NCBI RefSeq assembly: GCF_937859915.1
Contig: NZ_CALMAW010000130.1
Span: 1-36,164 of the forward strand
Length of the DNA stretch: 36,164 bases
Reading direction: 5' to 3'
Origin: an uncultured Sphingomonas sp.
GTDB taxonomy: Bacteria; Pseudomonadota; Alphaproteobacteria; Sphingomonadales; Sphingomonadaceae
Shown here: positions 9,041-17,241 of the stretch, piece by piece
Layout: every line of letters begins with the position of its first letter
Position numbering within the stretch: the stretch's first letter is position 1
The notes under the pieces: generated by a model
Seen by the model: only the letters and a program-made list of their open reading frames with translations
The model's database searches: none
What the model was told of the DNA's origin: nothing
Program-made: the position numbers and the translations under genes

Positions 9041-9822
9041 GCCGCCGCGCGCTCGGGCCGCGGCAGCCGCGTCATCAGTTCGCGCGCAAGACCGATATAG
9101 GCCTCCGAGCCCGAGCAGCGGTGATCGTAGATCAGTGCCGGCATGCCATGGCTGGGCGCTTCGGAGAGGCGGACGTTGCGCGGAATGATCGTCTCGAAGA
9201 CGAGCTTGCCGAGACAGGCGCGGACATCCTGCGCGACCTGCTCGGACAGGCGGTTGCGCCGGTCGTACATGGTGAGCGCAACGCCGAGGATCTGCAGTTC
9301 GGGGTTGAAGCGTGCGCGGACCTGCTCGATCGTCTGGAGCAGCTGGCTCAGCCCCTCCAGCGCGAAGAACTCGCACTGCAGCGGCACCAGCAGCGACGAC
9401 GCCGCGGACATCGCGTTGATCGTCAGCAGGCCGAGAGACGGCGGGCAGTCGATCAGGATCACGTCCCAGCGACCGGCGGGCGCTTCGCTGAGCGCGATGT
9501 CGAGCCGATGCGCCCGACGCTCCATATCGACCAGCTCGATCTCGGCGCCGGACAGGTCGACGGTCGAGGCGACGATGTCGAGCCGCGGCACGCGCGTCGG
9601 GATCGAGGCTTCGGCGACGTCGCAGGCACCGACGAGCAGGTCGTAGCTCGATCGCACGCGGTCGGCGCGGTTGATGCCGAGCCCGGTCGAGGCATTGCCC
9701 TGCGGGTCGAGGTCGACGATCAGCACCTTCCAGCCGGTAGCCGCCAGCGCGGTACCGATGTTGATTGCGGTCGTGGTCTTGCCGACGCCGCCCTTCTGGT
9801 TGGCCACTGCGATCCGTATCAT
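9037..9822 (-). CDS. parA: Chromosome-partitioning ATPase ParA
   Basis: The 261-residue deviant-Walker ATPase binds DNA non-specifically when ATP-bound and pulls ParB-parS complexes across the nucleoid. It begins [20 protein letters not shown], containing the KGGVGKTT Walker A with the signature lysine. LIVDLDPQGNASTGLG is the A' motif and ILIDCPPSLG the Walker B region. Its start overlaps the rsmG stop, and its stop overlaps the parB start, each by 4 bp, so translation is probably coupled along rsmG-parA-parB. Confidence 0.97.
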   Translation of the reverse strand: MIRIAVANQKGGVGKTTTAINIGTALAATGWKVLIVDLDPQGNASTGLGINRADRVRSSYDLLVGACDVAEASIPTRVPRLDIVASTVDLSGAEIELVDMERRAHRLDIALSEAPAGRWDVILIDCPPSLGLLTINAMSAASSLLVPLQCEFFALEGLSQLLQTIEQVRARFNPELQILGVALTMYDRRNRLSEQVAQDVRACLGKLVFETIIPRNVRLSEAPSHGMPALIYDHRCSGSEAYIGLARELMTRLPRPERAAA

Positions 9823-10418
9823 CGAGCCCGTCTCCGTCGAACGCCTTCGGCTATCACGATCGCGGCATCGCGATCCGTGCTGCTGGCCACCAGGCGAAAA
9901 TCACCCTGCCATGTCTTGCGCGCCTCTGCCAGTTCGGATGCGGCGGACCGCCCCTTGGGCAGCACCCAGCGCGTCTTTTCGTCGGCGATATGGGCGGCCA
10001 TCGCGAACAGCCGATCAAGCGATGCGACCGCGCGCGCCGTGATCGTCTGCACCGGCGGTAAGGCGACCCGCTCGATCTTGCACGCATGGATATCGACATG
10101 CTCGGTCAGCCCGAGATCGGCGGTCACCGCGGACAGGAAGGCGGCGCGCCGGGCCCGCGGCTCGACGAGATGGCATCGGTCGGTCCGTACGCAGGCAAGC
10201 ACCATTCCGGGAAAGCCGGCGCCCGATCCGATGTCGAGCAGCACGCCCGGACGGATCAAGGGTGCGAGCTGGAGCGAGTCCTGGAGGTGGCGCTCGTCGA
10301 ACGTCTCCATCGATTGAGCGGAGATCAGATTTTGTCGCTGCGCCTCGTCGAGCACCAGCGCCTTGAGGCGATCGAGCCGCGATTCTGTTCCACGTGGAAC
10401 ATCGAGCATGTCGGTCAT
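9819..10418 (-). CDS. rsmG: 16S rRNA (guanine-527-N7) methyltransferase
   Basis: This 199-residue SAM-dependent enzyme methylates G527 of 16S rRNA. The SAM-binding motif I is [39 protein letters not shown] is the conserved N-terminal substrate region; and LPKGR occurs near the end. The gene starts at ATG 10418, overlapping the mnmG stop by 4 bp, and overlaps parA at its end. Codons 6-11 (DVPRGT) are formed by a parS site, a constraint on the N-terminal protein sequence seen in other bacteria. Confidence 0.95.
   Translation of the reverse strand: MTDMLDVPRGTESRLDRLKALVLDEAQRQNLISAQSMETFDERHLQDSLQLAPLIRPGVLLDIGSGAGFPGMVLACVRTDRCHLVEPRARRAAFLSAVTADLGLTEHVDIHACKIERVALPPVQTITARAVASLDRLFAMAAHIADEKTRWVLPKGRSAASELAEARKTWQGDFRLVASSTDRDAAIVIAEGVRRRRAR
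10386..10401. promoter_or_regulatory. parS: parS centromere site inside rsmG
   Basis: TGTTCCACGTGGAACA is a perfect 16-bp palindrome matching the bacterial parS consensus (TGTTNCACGTGAAACA type). It lies in rsmG codons 6-11, about 1.3 kb upstream of parB. ParB binding here would load the clamp near its own operon. Confidence 0.92.
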
Positions 10419-12187
10419 GCTACCTTCCGTTGCAGCGCAACGAGGAGCGCAGTGAGGCCCGCCGGCGTCATCCCTACGAGGCGCGAGGCCTGATCGAACG
10501 AATCGGGACGCGCCGCGGTCAGCCGTTCGATCATTTCGCTCGACAGCCCCGGTATGGCGCCGAAGTCGAAGCCTGGCGGTACCGGTCGCGAGGCCTCGCG
10601 CGTGCGGCGGGCCGCGATTTGCTCACGCTCGACATAGGGTGCGTAGCGGCGGTCGATACGAAGCTCGCCGAGAATGGCCGACCCGATTGCCGACCAGTGT
10701 GGATCGGACGCGGCGAGCGACTCGATCCGGGTGTCGGGCCATTGGTCGGCCTCGGCGAGCAGCGGCCGCCCCGCCGCGCGTCGCGCCTGACGATCCTGCA
10801 AGGCGACCGCCCGTGCTTCGCCGAGCGCGCCACTGGCGATCGCGGCATCGCCGAGCCGCGCCTCGGCATTGTCGGCGCGAAGATGGAGGCGATGCTCGGC
10901 GCGCGAAGTGAGCATCCGGTAGGGTTCGGTCACGCCCTGCAGCGTCAGGTCGTCGATCATCACCCCGATATAGCTGCTCGCCCGGTCGAAGCGGATCGGG
11001 TCGCCACCGCGCACCGCCGCAGCGGCGGCGAGCCCCGCGGCCAAGCCTTGCGCGGCGGCTTCCTCATAGCCGGTGGTGCCGTTGATCTGCCCGGCTAGAT
11101 AAAGACCGGCGACTCGATCGACCTCGAGCGTCGTCGACAGGACGCGCGGATCGATATGATCATATTCCACCGCATAGCCAGGAACGACGATCTCCGCGTT
11201 CTCAAGGCCCTCGATCGTCCGGACGAACGACGTCTGCACGTCCGCCGGCAGCGACGTCGAAATGCCATTGGGATAGATCGTCGCGCCGTCGCGGGTCTCC
11301 GGCTCGAGGAAAATCTGGTGGCCGTCGCGGTCGCCGAAGCGGCGCACCTTGTCCTCGATCGACGGGCAATAGCGCGGTCCCCGCCCGGCGATATCGCCGC
11401 TAAACAGCGGCGACCGATCGAGCGAGTCGCGGATCAGATCGTGCGTTCGGAGATTTGTGCGGGTGATGCCACAGAATAGCATCGGGGATACCACGCCCCG
11501 TCCCTCGGCGGACAAGGTCCAGGGCTCGCGATCCGACGCCTGCCGCGCGAGCCGGCTCCAGTCGATCGAGCGCGCGTCGAGCCGCGGCGGCGTCCCGGTC
11601 TTGAGCCGCGCGACGGGCAGGCCGAGATCGCGGATCTGCTGCGACAGCCGATGCGCTCCACGCTCACCACGCCGCCCGCCATCGTCGCGCTGCTCGCCGC
11701 AGAACAGCCGTCCACCCAGAAACGTGCCCGTTGCCAGGATCACGACCGGCGCCGCAACGCGTGTCCCGTCAGCGAGCTCGACACCAGCGACGCGATCCCC
11801 TTGGAGGACAAGCCCGGTCACCTCGCCTTCGCCCACGACCAGCGCGGGTGTGGCCGCCAGACGCCGCTGGATCGACGCCCGGTATAGCGTGCGATCGGCT
11901 TGGACCCTTGGGCCCTGCACGGCGGGCCCTTTGCTGGCGTTGAGCATGCGGCGGTGGATCGTCGCATCGTCGGCGGCCGGCGCGATCAGTCCATCGAAGA
12001 CGTCGACCTCGCGAACGAGATGCCCCTTGCCCACCCCGCCGATCGCGGGATTACAGGACATGGCGCCGACCCCGGCGCGGTCGATGGCGAGCAGCAGGAC
12101 GGCGCAGCCCATGCGGGCCGCGACCGCCGCCGCCTCGCATCCGGCATGGCCACCGCCGACCACGATGACATCGTATCGCTCGCTCAT
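10415..12187 (-). CDS. mnmG: tRNA uridine-5-carboxymethylaminomethyl modification enzyme MnmG (GidA)
   Basis: From ATG 12187 the protein has 590 residues. With MnmE it adds the cmnm5 group to wobble uridine 34 of several tRNAs. The N-terminal FAD-binding motif is [15 protein letters not shown], followed by [28 protein letters not shown], and the catalytic-region segment [27 protein letters not shown] and [13 protein letters not shown] complete the family signatures. A longer frame to 12247 runs back through the parS site into mnmE and is not the start. It sits between its partner mnmE and rsmG. Confidence 0.97.
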   Translation of the reverse strand: MSERYDVIVVGGGHAGCEAAAVAARMGCAVLLLAIDRAGVGAMSCNPAIGGVGKGHLVREVDVFDGLIAPAADDATIHRRMLNASKGPAVQGPRVQADRTLYRASIQRRLAATPALVVGEGEVTGLVLQGDRVAGVELADGTRVAAPVVILATGTFLGGRLFCGEQRDDGGRRGERGAHRLSQQIRDLGLPVARLKTGTPPRLDARSIDWSRLARQASDREPWTLSAEGRGVVSPMLFCGITRTNLRTHDLIRDSLDRSPLFSGDIAGRGPRYCPSIEDKVRRFGDRDGHQIFLEPETRDGATIYPNGISTSLPADVQTSFVRTIEGLENAEIVVPGYAVEYDHIDPRVLSTTLEVDRVAGLYLAGQINGTTGYEEAAAQGLAAGLAAAAAVRGGDPIRFDRASSYIGVMIDDLTLQGVTEPYRMLTSRAEHRLHLRADNAEARLGDAAIASGALGEARAVALQDRQARRAAGRPLLAEADQWPDTRIESLAASDPHWSAIGSAILGELRIDRRYAPYVEREQIAARRTREASRPVPPGFDFGAIPGLSSEMIERLTAARPDSFDQASRLVGMTPAGLTALLVALQRKVA

Positions 12188-12196
12188 TGATCGACC

Positions 12197-12212
12197 TGTT
12201 TCACGTGGAACA
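12197..12212. promoter_or_regulatory. parS: parS centromere site between mnmE and mnmG
   Basis: TGTTTCACGTGGAACA (reverse strand TGTTCCACGTGAAACA, identical to the classical Bacillus parS) fills most of the 25-bp gap between the mnmE stop and the mnmG start. It differs from the rsmG site by one base in the left arm. Confidence 0.93.
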
Positions 12213-13502
12213 TCATTTGCCGAGGCAGAAGCGCCCGAACAGCGCATCGAGCATCGCCTCTACATCGCCGCCGCCGATAAGCCCATCGAGATGCGCCCGC
12301 GCCACGCGGATCTCGTCTGCCGTAATCAACGGATCGTCGCTCGCAGCCGCGGAGGCCAGCGCGGCGTGAACGATGGCCAGCGCATCCCGATAGCGGCGAT
12401 CGAGGGCGACCTCGCCGTCGCGGGGCAGCAGGCCGGCGCCGACGGTGGCGATGGCCGCGCGCAGCGCCGCTAGTCCCGCGCCGGTCAGCGCCGATACGGG
12501 CAATGCCCCGGCGCGGGCCGCCGCGACGTCGGCTTTTGCCGCAACCGCGATGACATGTGCTGCGCCGGTCTGTTCGCCGGCAAGATCCAGCACGATGTCT
12601 GCGCGCGCGCGCTCGCGCAGTGCGCGATCAACCCCGATCGCCTCGATCGGATCGAGCGCGTCGCGCACGCCTGCGGTATCGACGAGCACGACCGGCATGC
12701 CGGCCAGCGCCACCGGACGCTCGATCGCATCGCGCGTCGTCCCCGCGATGGCGGAGACGATCGCGGCATCCTCGCCGACCAGCGCGTTGAAGAGCGTCGA
12801 CTTGCCGGCATTGGGCGGGCCGACGATCGCGATCCGCACGCCGTCGCGTAGCCGCTCCGCGGGTGCGGCGGCGAGTGCGGTGCCGATCTCCAGCGTGAGC
12901 GCGGCGATCGCCTCCGCCGTATCGCTGCCCTGTTGGGCCACGTCGTCGTCGCCATCATAATCGAGTGCGGCTTCGAGCGCGGCCGCTATTTCGACGAGCC
13001 GGCGCATCCAGCCATCGAGCTTGCGGCCGAGCATGCCATCGGCACGGCGCATCGCCTCGCGACGCTGGCTTTCGGTCTCGGCGGCGAGCAGGTCCGCGAG
13101 CCCTTCGACCGCGCTCAGATCGAGCCGGCCGTTGAACAGCGCGCGGCGGGTGAATTCGCCGGGCTCGGCCTGCCGCAACCCGCGTTCGGCCAAGGCGGCG
13201 AACACCGCGGCGACGACCGCGCGACCACCATGGAGATGCAGTTCGGCGAGATCCTCGCCGGTCGCGGTACACGGCCCCGGCATCCACAGCAGCAGCGCGT
13301 GATCGAGCAGCTCGCCGCGCTGGTCGCGGAGGCGGCGGAGCGAGGCGGTGCGTGGGGACGGGCACGACCCGGCCAGAGCGGCGAGCGTGGCGCCGGCATC
13401 CGGGCCGCTGATCCGAACGATCGCGATCGCGGCGGGGGGCGCCCCGCTCGACAGCGCGTAGATCGTCGAATCGGCGGCGTCGGGCTTATTTGCTCGTGCC
13501 AC
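12213..13502 (-). CDS. mnmE: tRNA modification GTPase MnmE (TrmE)
   Basis: This 429-residue GTPase partners MnmG in modifying wobble uridines. It has the N-terminal formyl-tetrahydrofolate-binding domain beginning TIYALSSG, a helical domain, and an embedded G domain: G1 GPPNAGKS (228-235), G2 AGTTRD, G3 DTAG. The G4 position reads AKAD rather than the usual NKxD. It ends in FCLGK, the conserved C-terminal cysteine motif. The start is GTG at 13502, overlapping the DUF6489 gene by 17 bp. The stop abuts the parS site. Confidence 0.96.
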   Translation of the reverse strand: MARANKPDAADSTIYALSSGAPPAAIAIVRISGPDAGATLAALAGSCPSPRTASLRRLRDQRGELLDHALLLWMPGPCTATGEDLAELHLHGGRAVVAAVFAALAERGLRQAEPGEFTRRALFNGRLDLSAVEGLADLLAAETESQRREAMRRADGMLGRKLDGWMRRLVEIAAALEAALDYDGDDDVAQQGSDTAEAIAALTLEIGTALAAAPAERLRDGVRIAIVGPPNAGKSTLFNALVGEDAAIVSAIAGTTRDAIERPVALAGMPVVLVDTAGVRDALDPIEAIGVDRALRERARADIVLDLAGEQTGAAHVIAVAAKADVAAARAGALPVSALTGAGLAALRAAIATVGAGLLPRDGEVALDRRYRDALAIVHAALASAAASDDPLITADEIRVARAHLDGLIGGGDVEAMLDALFGRFCLGK

Positions 13503-13719
13503 CCATCTGATCCAGCATCTGGCGCCACATCGAAAAACCCGCCTCCCCCATCGGCGCCCAATTCTGCATCATCGACTGCATCATATCGGGCGTGATGCCC
13601 TGGTCGATCGCGGTGCGCAGCTTGGCGAGATAGACCTCGTGCAGCGGCGCAAGGTCGGGGAGCCCCATGAAGCGCCGCGCCTCCTCGGGCGTGCAATCGA
13701 CATCGACCGTGATCTTCAT
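13486..13719 (-). CDS. DUF6489 family small protein
   Basis: From ATG 13719 this gives 77 residues beginning [20 protein letters not shown], with [15 protein letters not shown] and a methionine-rich helix ([12 protein letters not shown]) followed by [11 protein letters not shown]. The pattern resembles short proteins annotated as DUF6489 upstream of mnmE in sphingomonads; the DUF number is from memory. Phasin-like or polymer-granule roles could be imagined from the amphipathic helices, but no function is established. It overlaps the mnmE start by 17 bp and follows the L,D-transpeptidase gene by 25 bp. Confidence 0.8.
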   Translation of the reverse strand: MKITVDVDCTPEEARRFMGLPDLAPLHEVYLAKLRTAIDQGITPDMMQSMMQNWAPMGEAGFSMWRQMLDQMGGTSK

Positions 13720-13744
13720 CGCGCCTTCTCCCTCGGCATCGCGC

Positions 13745-14245
13745 TTAGACGATATCGACTTCGGCGTCCGCCGCCAATTCGGCAAGCAGTCGGCGCATGA
13801 CGTCCGGTGCCACAGCGACGCAGCCTTCTGTCACGTCGCCCTCGCGCAGATGCAGGAAGATCGCGCTGCCCATTCCGGCTTGGGGCGGATCGTCATTGTG
13901 CCCAAGAAGGATGACGACGTCGTAAAGCCGATCATCGCGCCACATCCGTTCCGCCGACCAGCGGTGCGGATGCCGAACGGGGCGGTTGTAATCCGGGTCG
14001 TTCGGATCGTCGGACCAGCCGTCGCTCGGCCGCAGCCAGCGCCACGGCAGATGCTGCGGCGGACGCACGTCGCGGTCGGGGCGCAGCAGCGCAGCACGGA
14101 TCGGCCATGTGCCGCGCGGGGTATGGCCGTCGCCTTCGCGCTTGGCCGCAGCATCGCAGGGGCCGCTGCGACCGATCGCGCACGGGAACGTCGCGTCGCC
14201 GACCCGCAGCCGGTGTGTCGCCGTGTCGACGACGATCCGCTTCAT
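13745..14245 (-). CDS. L,D-transpeptidase (YkuD domain) family protein
   Basis: From ATG 14245 the protein has 166 residues. It has the KREGDGHTPRGTWP segment and the catalytic core ending in FLHLREGDVTEGCVAV, where the cysteine is the nucleophile and LGHN supplies the earlier histidine. YkuD enzymes cross-link peptidoglycan by 3-3 bonds or attach lipoproteins. No signal peptide is visible from this start, which is odd for a periplasmic enzyme, so either export is by another route or the protein is a divergent member. The start overlaps the ribA stop by 4 bp. Confidence 0.85.
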   Translation of the reverse strand: MKRIVVDTATHRLRVGDATFPCAIGRSGPCDAAAKREGDGHTPRGTWPIRAALLRPDRDVRPPQHLPWRWLRPSDGWSDDPNDPDYNRPVRHPHRWSAERMWRDDRLYDVVILLGHNDDPPQAGMGSAIFLHLREGDVTEGCVAVAPDVMRRLLAELAADAEVDIV

Positions 14246-15318
14246 AGGCTGTGGCCGGTGCGGTCGCGCTTGGTGGCGAGATAGTCGCTGTTGAAGGGAT
14301 TGGCGGTGATGCGATGCGGCACGCGGTCCGCGATGTCGATTCCGGCGGCCGACAGCCCGGCGACCTTGGCCGGGTTGTTGGTCAGCAGCCGGATCCGCGA
14401 CTGGCCGAGCAGGTCCAGCATCCGCGCGGCGACGCTGAAGTCGCGGGCATCGATCGCGAAGCCGAGCCGGAGATTGGCATCGACGGTGTCGAAACCCTGG
14501 TCCTGCAGCGCATAGGCGCGCAGCTTGTTGATCAGCCCGATCCCCCTGCCCTCCTGACGCAGGTAGAGCAGGATTCCCCAGCCCTCCTCCGCCATGCGCG
14601 CGAGCGCCGCGTCGAGCTGCGGACCGCAGTCGCATTTGAGCGAGCCGAATACGTCGCCGGTGAGGCATTCGCTGTGGAGGCGGACCAGCGGCGGCCTGCC
14701 GTCGGGTGCGCCGATCACCAGCGCGACATGTTCGACCGCCTCCTCGCTCGACCGAAAGGCGACGATTTCGGTAGCGGCCTGCGCCTTGACGGGCAGCTTG
14801 GCGCGCGAGGCGATCTGCAGATGCGACGAGGCGTCATAGTCGCGGATCGATTCGGCGGAGAGCTGCGGCGCATCCGCTGGCGGCGCGCCGTCACGGACGA
14901 AGAAGGCGGGCAGCAGTCCGGCGAGTCGCGCCAGCTTGAGCGCAGCGGCCGCCTCTTCGATGGCGGGCAAGGCGCGCGTCTCGAACGGGCCCTTGAACGG
15001 CGTCGACAGGTCACGCGACGGATCGGCAAGCGCGGTCGCGGTATCGAGATCGAGCCACGGCACCTGCGTGACCCGCACGGCGCCCTGCCCGACCGATTCG
15101 GCGGCGGCGCGCTGGTTGTCGAGCCGCAGCGTTGCGGCGCGCTCGGGCGACAGCAGCACATCGTGGACGCCGTCGGGTGCGAAGTCGGCGAGCCGGCCGC
15201 CGTCGGCGGCCTCGATCGACAGCAGCGTCAGCATCCGCGCCCCCGCGCCGACGACCACCGGCCAGCCGCGCCGCAACGCGTCGATGCCGCGCGCGACCTC
15301 GCGCCTGCTCTCCGTCAC
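14242..15318 (-). CDS. ribA: GTP cyclohydrolase II (riboflavin synthesis)
   Basis: The 358-residue protein has a C-terminal GTP cyclohydrolase II domain that opens GTP to start riboflavin synthesis. The zinc-binding region is RLHSECLTGDVFGSLKCDCG, with three cysteines, and RQEGRGIGLINKLRAYALQD is the substrate-binding segment. TNNPAKV is also conserved. The first 150 residues look like a degenerate DHBP-synthase-type (RibB) domain without the usual acidic active-site cluster, as in other sphingomonad RibA proteins. The gene overlaps xth upstream and the L,D-transpeptidase downstream, each by 4 bp. Confidence 0.92.
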   Translation of the reverse strand: MTESRREVARGIDALRRGWPVVVGAGARMLTLLSIEAADGGRLADFAPDGVHDVLLSPERAATLRLDNQRAAAESVGQGAVRVTQVPWLDLDTATALADPSRDLSTPFKGPFETRALPAIEEAAAALKLARLAGLLPAFFVRDGAPPADAPQLSAESIRDYDASSHLQIASRAKLPVKAQAATEIVAFRSSEEAVEHVALVIGAPDGRPPLVRLHSECLTGDVFGSLKCDCGPQLDAALARMAEEGWGILLYLRQEGRGIGLINKLRAYALQDQGFDTVDANLRLGFAIDARDFSVAARMLDLLGQSRIRLLTNNPAKVAGLSAAGIDIADRVPHRITANPFNSDYLATKRDRTGHSL

Positions 15319-16106
15319 CAGGCGAACTCGGTGACGAGCGGGACATGATCCGACGGCCGCGTCCAGCTTCGGCAGTCCTCATGCACCCGGTGCGCGATCG
15401 CGGTCTTGGCGACGTCGGGGCTCGCCCACATATGGTCCAGCCGCCGACCCCGATCGGAGGCGAGCCAGTCCTTCGCACGGTAGCTCCACCACGTCCAAAG
15501 CCGTTCCGGAGCCGGTACGAAGTGACGGCCGAGATCGACCCAGTCATGCGCCGTCTGCAGCCGCGCCAGCGCCGCAACCTCGACCGGGGTGTGGCTGACG
15601 ACCCCCAGCAATTGCTTGTGGTTCCACACGTCGGCTTCCAGCGGGGCGATGTTGAAATCGCCGACGATCAGCGTCGGTTCGCGCAGCGTCTCGGACCAGC
15701 GCGTCATCCGCTCGATGAAAGCCAGTTTCTGCGCGAATTTGGGGTTGAGCGCGGGATCGGGCACGTCGCCGCCGGCCGGTACATAGACATTCTCGAGGCG
15801 GATGCCGTTGGGCAGGCACGCGCCGACGTGCCGCGCCTCGCCATTATCCTGCCAGTCGTGGCGGCCATGCGCATGCAGCGGCAGCCGGCTCAGGATCGCG
15901 ACGCCGTGATGCATGCGCTGCCCGGCAAGCAGGCGGTGGACATAGCCGAGCCGCTCGAACGGCTCGTGGGGAAAGGTCGGGTCGTCGACCTTGGTCTCCT
16001 GCAGGCACAGCACGTCGGGCGCGACCTGCGTCAGGAAATCGCTGACGATGTCGATACGCGCGCGAACCGAATTGATGTTCCAGGAGGCGATCTTGGTGAC
16101 GGGCAT
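15315..16106 (-). CDS. xth: Exodeoxyribonuclease III (AP endonuclease)
   Basis: This 263-residue enzyme of the exonuclease-endonuclease-phosphatase fold cleaves abasic sites and degrades 3' ends during base-excision repair. Key residues are seen in KIASWNINSVRAR, LCLQETKVDD (metal-binding Glu), GDFNIAPLEADVWN (Asp/Asn), RLDHMWAS and the final SDHVPLV (Asp-His pair). It is the first gene of a minus-strand run with ribA and the L,D-transpeptidase. A terminator-like hairpin just upstream separates it from lolA. Confidence 0.95.
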   Translation of the reverse strand: MPVTKIASWNINSVRARIDIVSDFLTQVAPDVLCLQETKVDDPTFPHEPFERLGYVHRLLAGQRMHHGVAILSRLPLHAHGRHDWQDNGEARHVGACLPNGIRLENVYVPAGGDVPDPALNPKFAQKLAFIERMTRWSETLREPTLIVGDFNIAPLEADVWNHKQLLGVVSHTPVEVAALARLQTAHDWVDLGRHFVPAPERLWTWWSYRAKDWLASDRGRRLDHMWASPDVAKTAIAHRVHEDCRSWTRPSDHVPLVTEFAW

Positions 16107-16175
16107 CCGCGGCGATGTAGTCCCTCGCCGCCCGCTCCGCCAGTCGAGCCGACGCGGCCGGCCCGGACATGGAAA

Positions 16176-16207
16176 GGCCTCCGTTCCGGGGGCATGGAAC
16201 GGAGGCC
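16176..16207 (-). terminator. Strong hairpin upstream of xth, for the lolA side transcript
   Basis: A perfect 12-bp stem (GGCCTCCGTTCC / GGAACGGAGGCC) with an 8-base loop is followed on the minus strand by TTTCC. It lies in the 294-bp spacer between xth and lolA and would end minus-strand transcription arriving from lolA or the small frame after it. Confidence 0.7.
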
Positions 16208-16220
16208 GACCTAGCGTTCG

Positions 16221-16352
16221 TCACGCAGGCGGGACGCGAAGCTGATGTTCCGGACAACAGGGGGGAATTCCGGAACGGCTCCGCGACCGCATCGCCCGTC
16301 TACGGCGCGCTAGCTGTCGCGGGGATGAACGGTAAAGATGGTTTTGGTTCAT
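16221..16352 (-). CDS. Possible 43-residue arginine-rich small protein
   Basis: An ATG at 16352 opens a 43-residue frame, MNQNHLYRSSPRQLARRRRA then MRSRSRSGIPPCCPEHQLR, ending 13 bases before the strong terminator. The arginine cluster and a CC pair are visible; no clear Shine-Dalgarno precedes it. It lies on the same strand as and 49 bases after lolA. It may be real because it fills the gap between lolA and the terminator, but composition alone could produce it. No function is proposed. Confidence 0.35.
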   Translation of the reverse strand: MNQNHLYRSSPRQLARRRRAMRSRSRSGIPPCCPEHQLRVPPA

Positions 16353-16400
16353 CTTGGCGGACCGTCGCCGCCAGCGCTCGCCTGGTCGCGATGACGGCGC

Positions 16401-17018
16401 TCAATGGCGTCCCTGCGGGCGCGGATCGGTCCAGCGGAACGCGGATTCGTCGATGGCGCCGTTGAATTTCTGATCGGTCAGCCGCACCGTCGTGCGATTG
16501 TTCTGCGCGTCGAGCACCGTCCAGCCGTCGAGCATCAGCCCGCCCGGCGCGCCGCCCTGGCGCCGGAACGCCACGGTGATGCTGCCATATTCGCGGTGCT
16601 TGGGATCCTGCGCGGCGACCAGGATCAGGTCGGGGCTGCCGCTCGGCACCGTCCGGGCGATCCGGCCGATGTCCATATTGGGGTTGACGATCAGCGACAG
16701 CGGCGTGTTGCCGATCGGCCAGCGCGATACCTGCTTGACCGAATAATCGATCATTGTCAGCGCCTTGCCGTCGCCGACGACGAGCAGCGGCACGCCCTTC
16801 TCATATTGGAAACGGACCTTGCCCGGCTTCTTGAGCTGGAGCGTGCCCGACAGGGTGCGGCCGTTGCGATCGGTCTGGGTGAAGTCGGCGGTCATCGTCT
16901 GCACGCCGCGCAGATGCGCTTGGACCGACGCGAGATCGGGCGAAAGCGCGACCGGCGGGGCGGCGGCGAGCAGCGCCGGCGCGACGAGGGCGGTGGCGAC
17001 GAGAGACGGAAAACGCAT
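16401..17018 (-). CDS. lolA: Outer-membrane lipoprotein carrier protein LolA
   Basis: This 205-residue periplasmic protein has a signal peptide (LVATALVAPALLAAAPP). LolA shuttles lipoproteins from the LolCDE transporter to the outer membrane. The mature part shows the family features: VQTMTADFTQTDRNGRTLSG, GTLQLKKPGKVRFQYEKG, and later strands ending with FNGAIDESAFRWTDPR. The gene lies downstream of ftsK on the same strand, the classical ftsK-lolA order, separated here by a 223-bp spacer containing a palindromic repeat. Confidence 0.93.
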   Translation of the reverse strand: MRFPSLVATALVAPALLAAAPPVALSPDLASVQAHLRGVQTMTADFTQTDRNGRTLSGTLQLKKPGKVRFQYEKGVPLLVVGDGKALTMIDYSVKQVSRWPIGNTPLSLIVNPNMDIGRIARTVPSGSPDLILVAAQDPKHREYGSITVAFRRQGGAPGGLMLDGWTVLDAQNNRTTVRLTDQKFNGAIDESAFRWTDPRPQGRH

Positions 17019-17134
17019 GGAAGGCTCCGGTGATGAGGACGTGCGCTATCGGCGACTCGCCTTGAACCGCCTCTGAACCCGTCCGGCAAGCGATCGATCC
17101 GTCGGCGGCGATTCCGTCGCTATTGCGCCTCCGC

Positions 17135-17214
17135 CGTCATTGCGCGCAGCGAAGCGGTCCTGAGCTACGGGCGTGGGCCTGGACTGCGTCACCGCTACGT
17201 GGTTCGCAATGACG
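17135..17214. repeat. 80-bp dispersed palindromic repeat between lolA and ftsK
   Basis: Perfect 10-bp inverted ends, CGTCATTGCG (17135-17144) and CGCAATGACG (17205-17214), bracket a GC-rich centre with GCAGCGAAGC. One frame reads LDCVTATWFAMT, recalled as a common alphaproteobacterial intergenic repeat. It is a miniature non-coding element or a repeat able to fold into a long hairpin, separating ftsK from lolA. Confidence 0.65.
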
Positions 17215-17241
17215 GTGGGGTCAGGGTTTAGTGCGGCTCGC

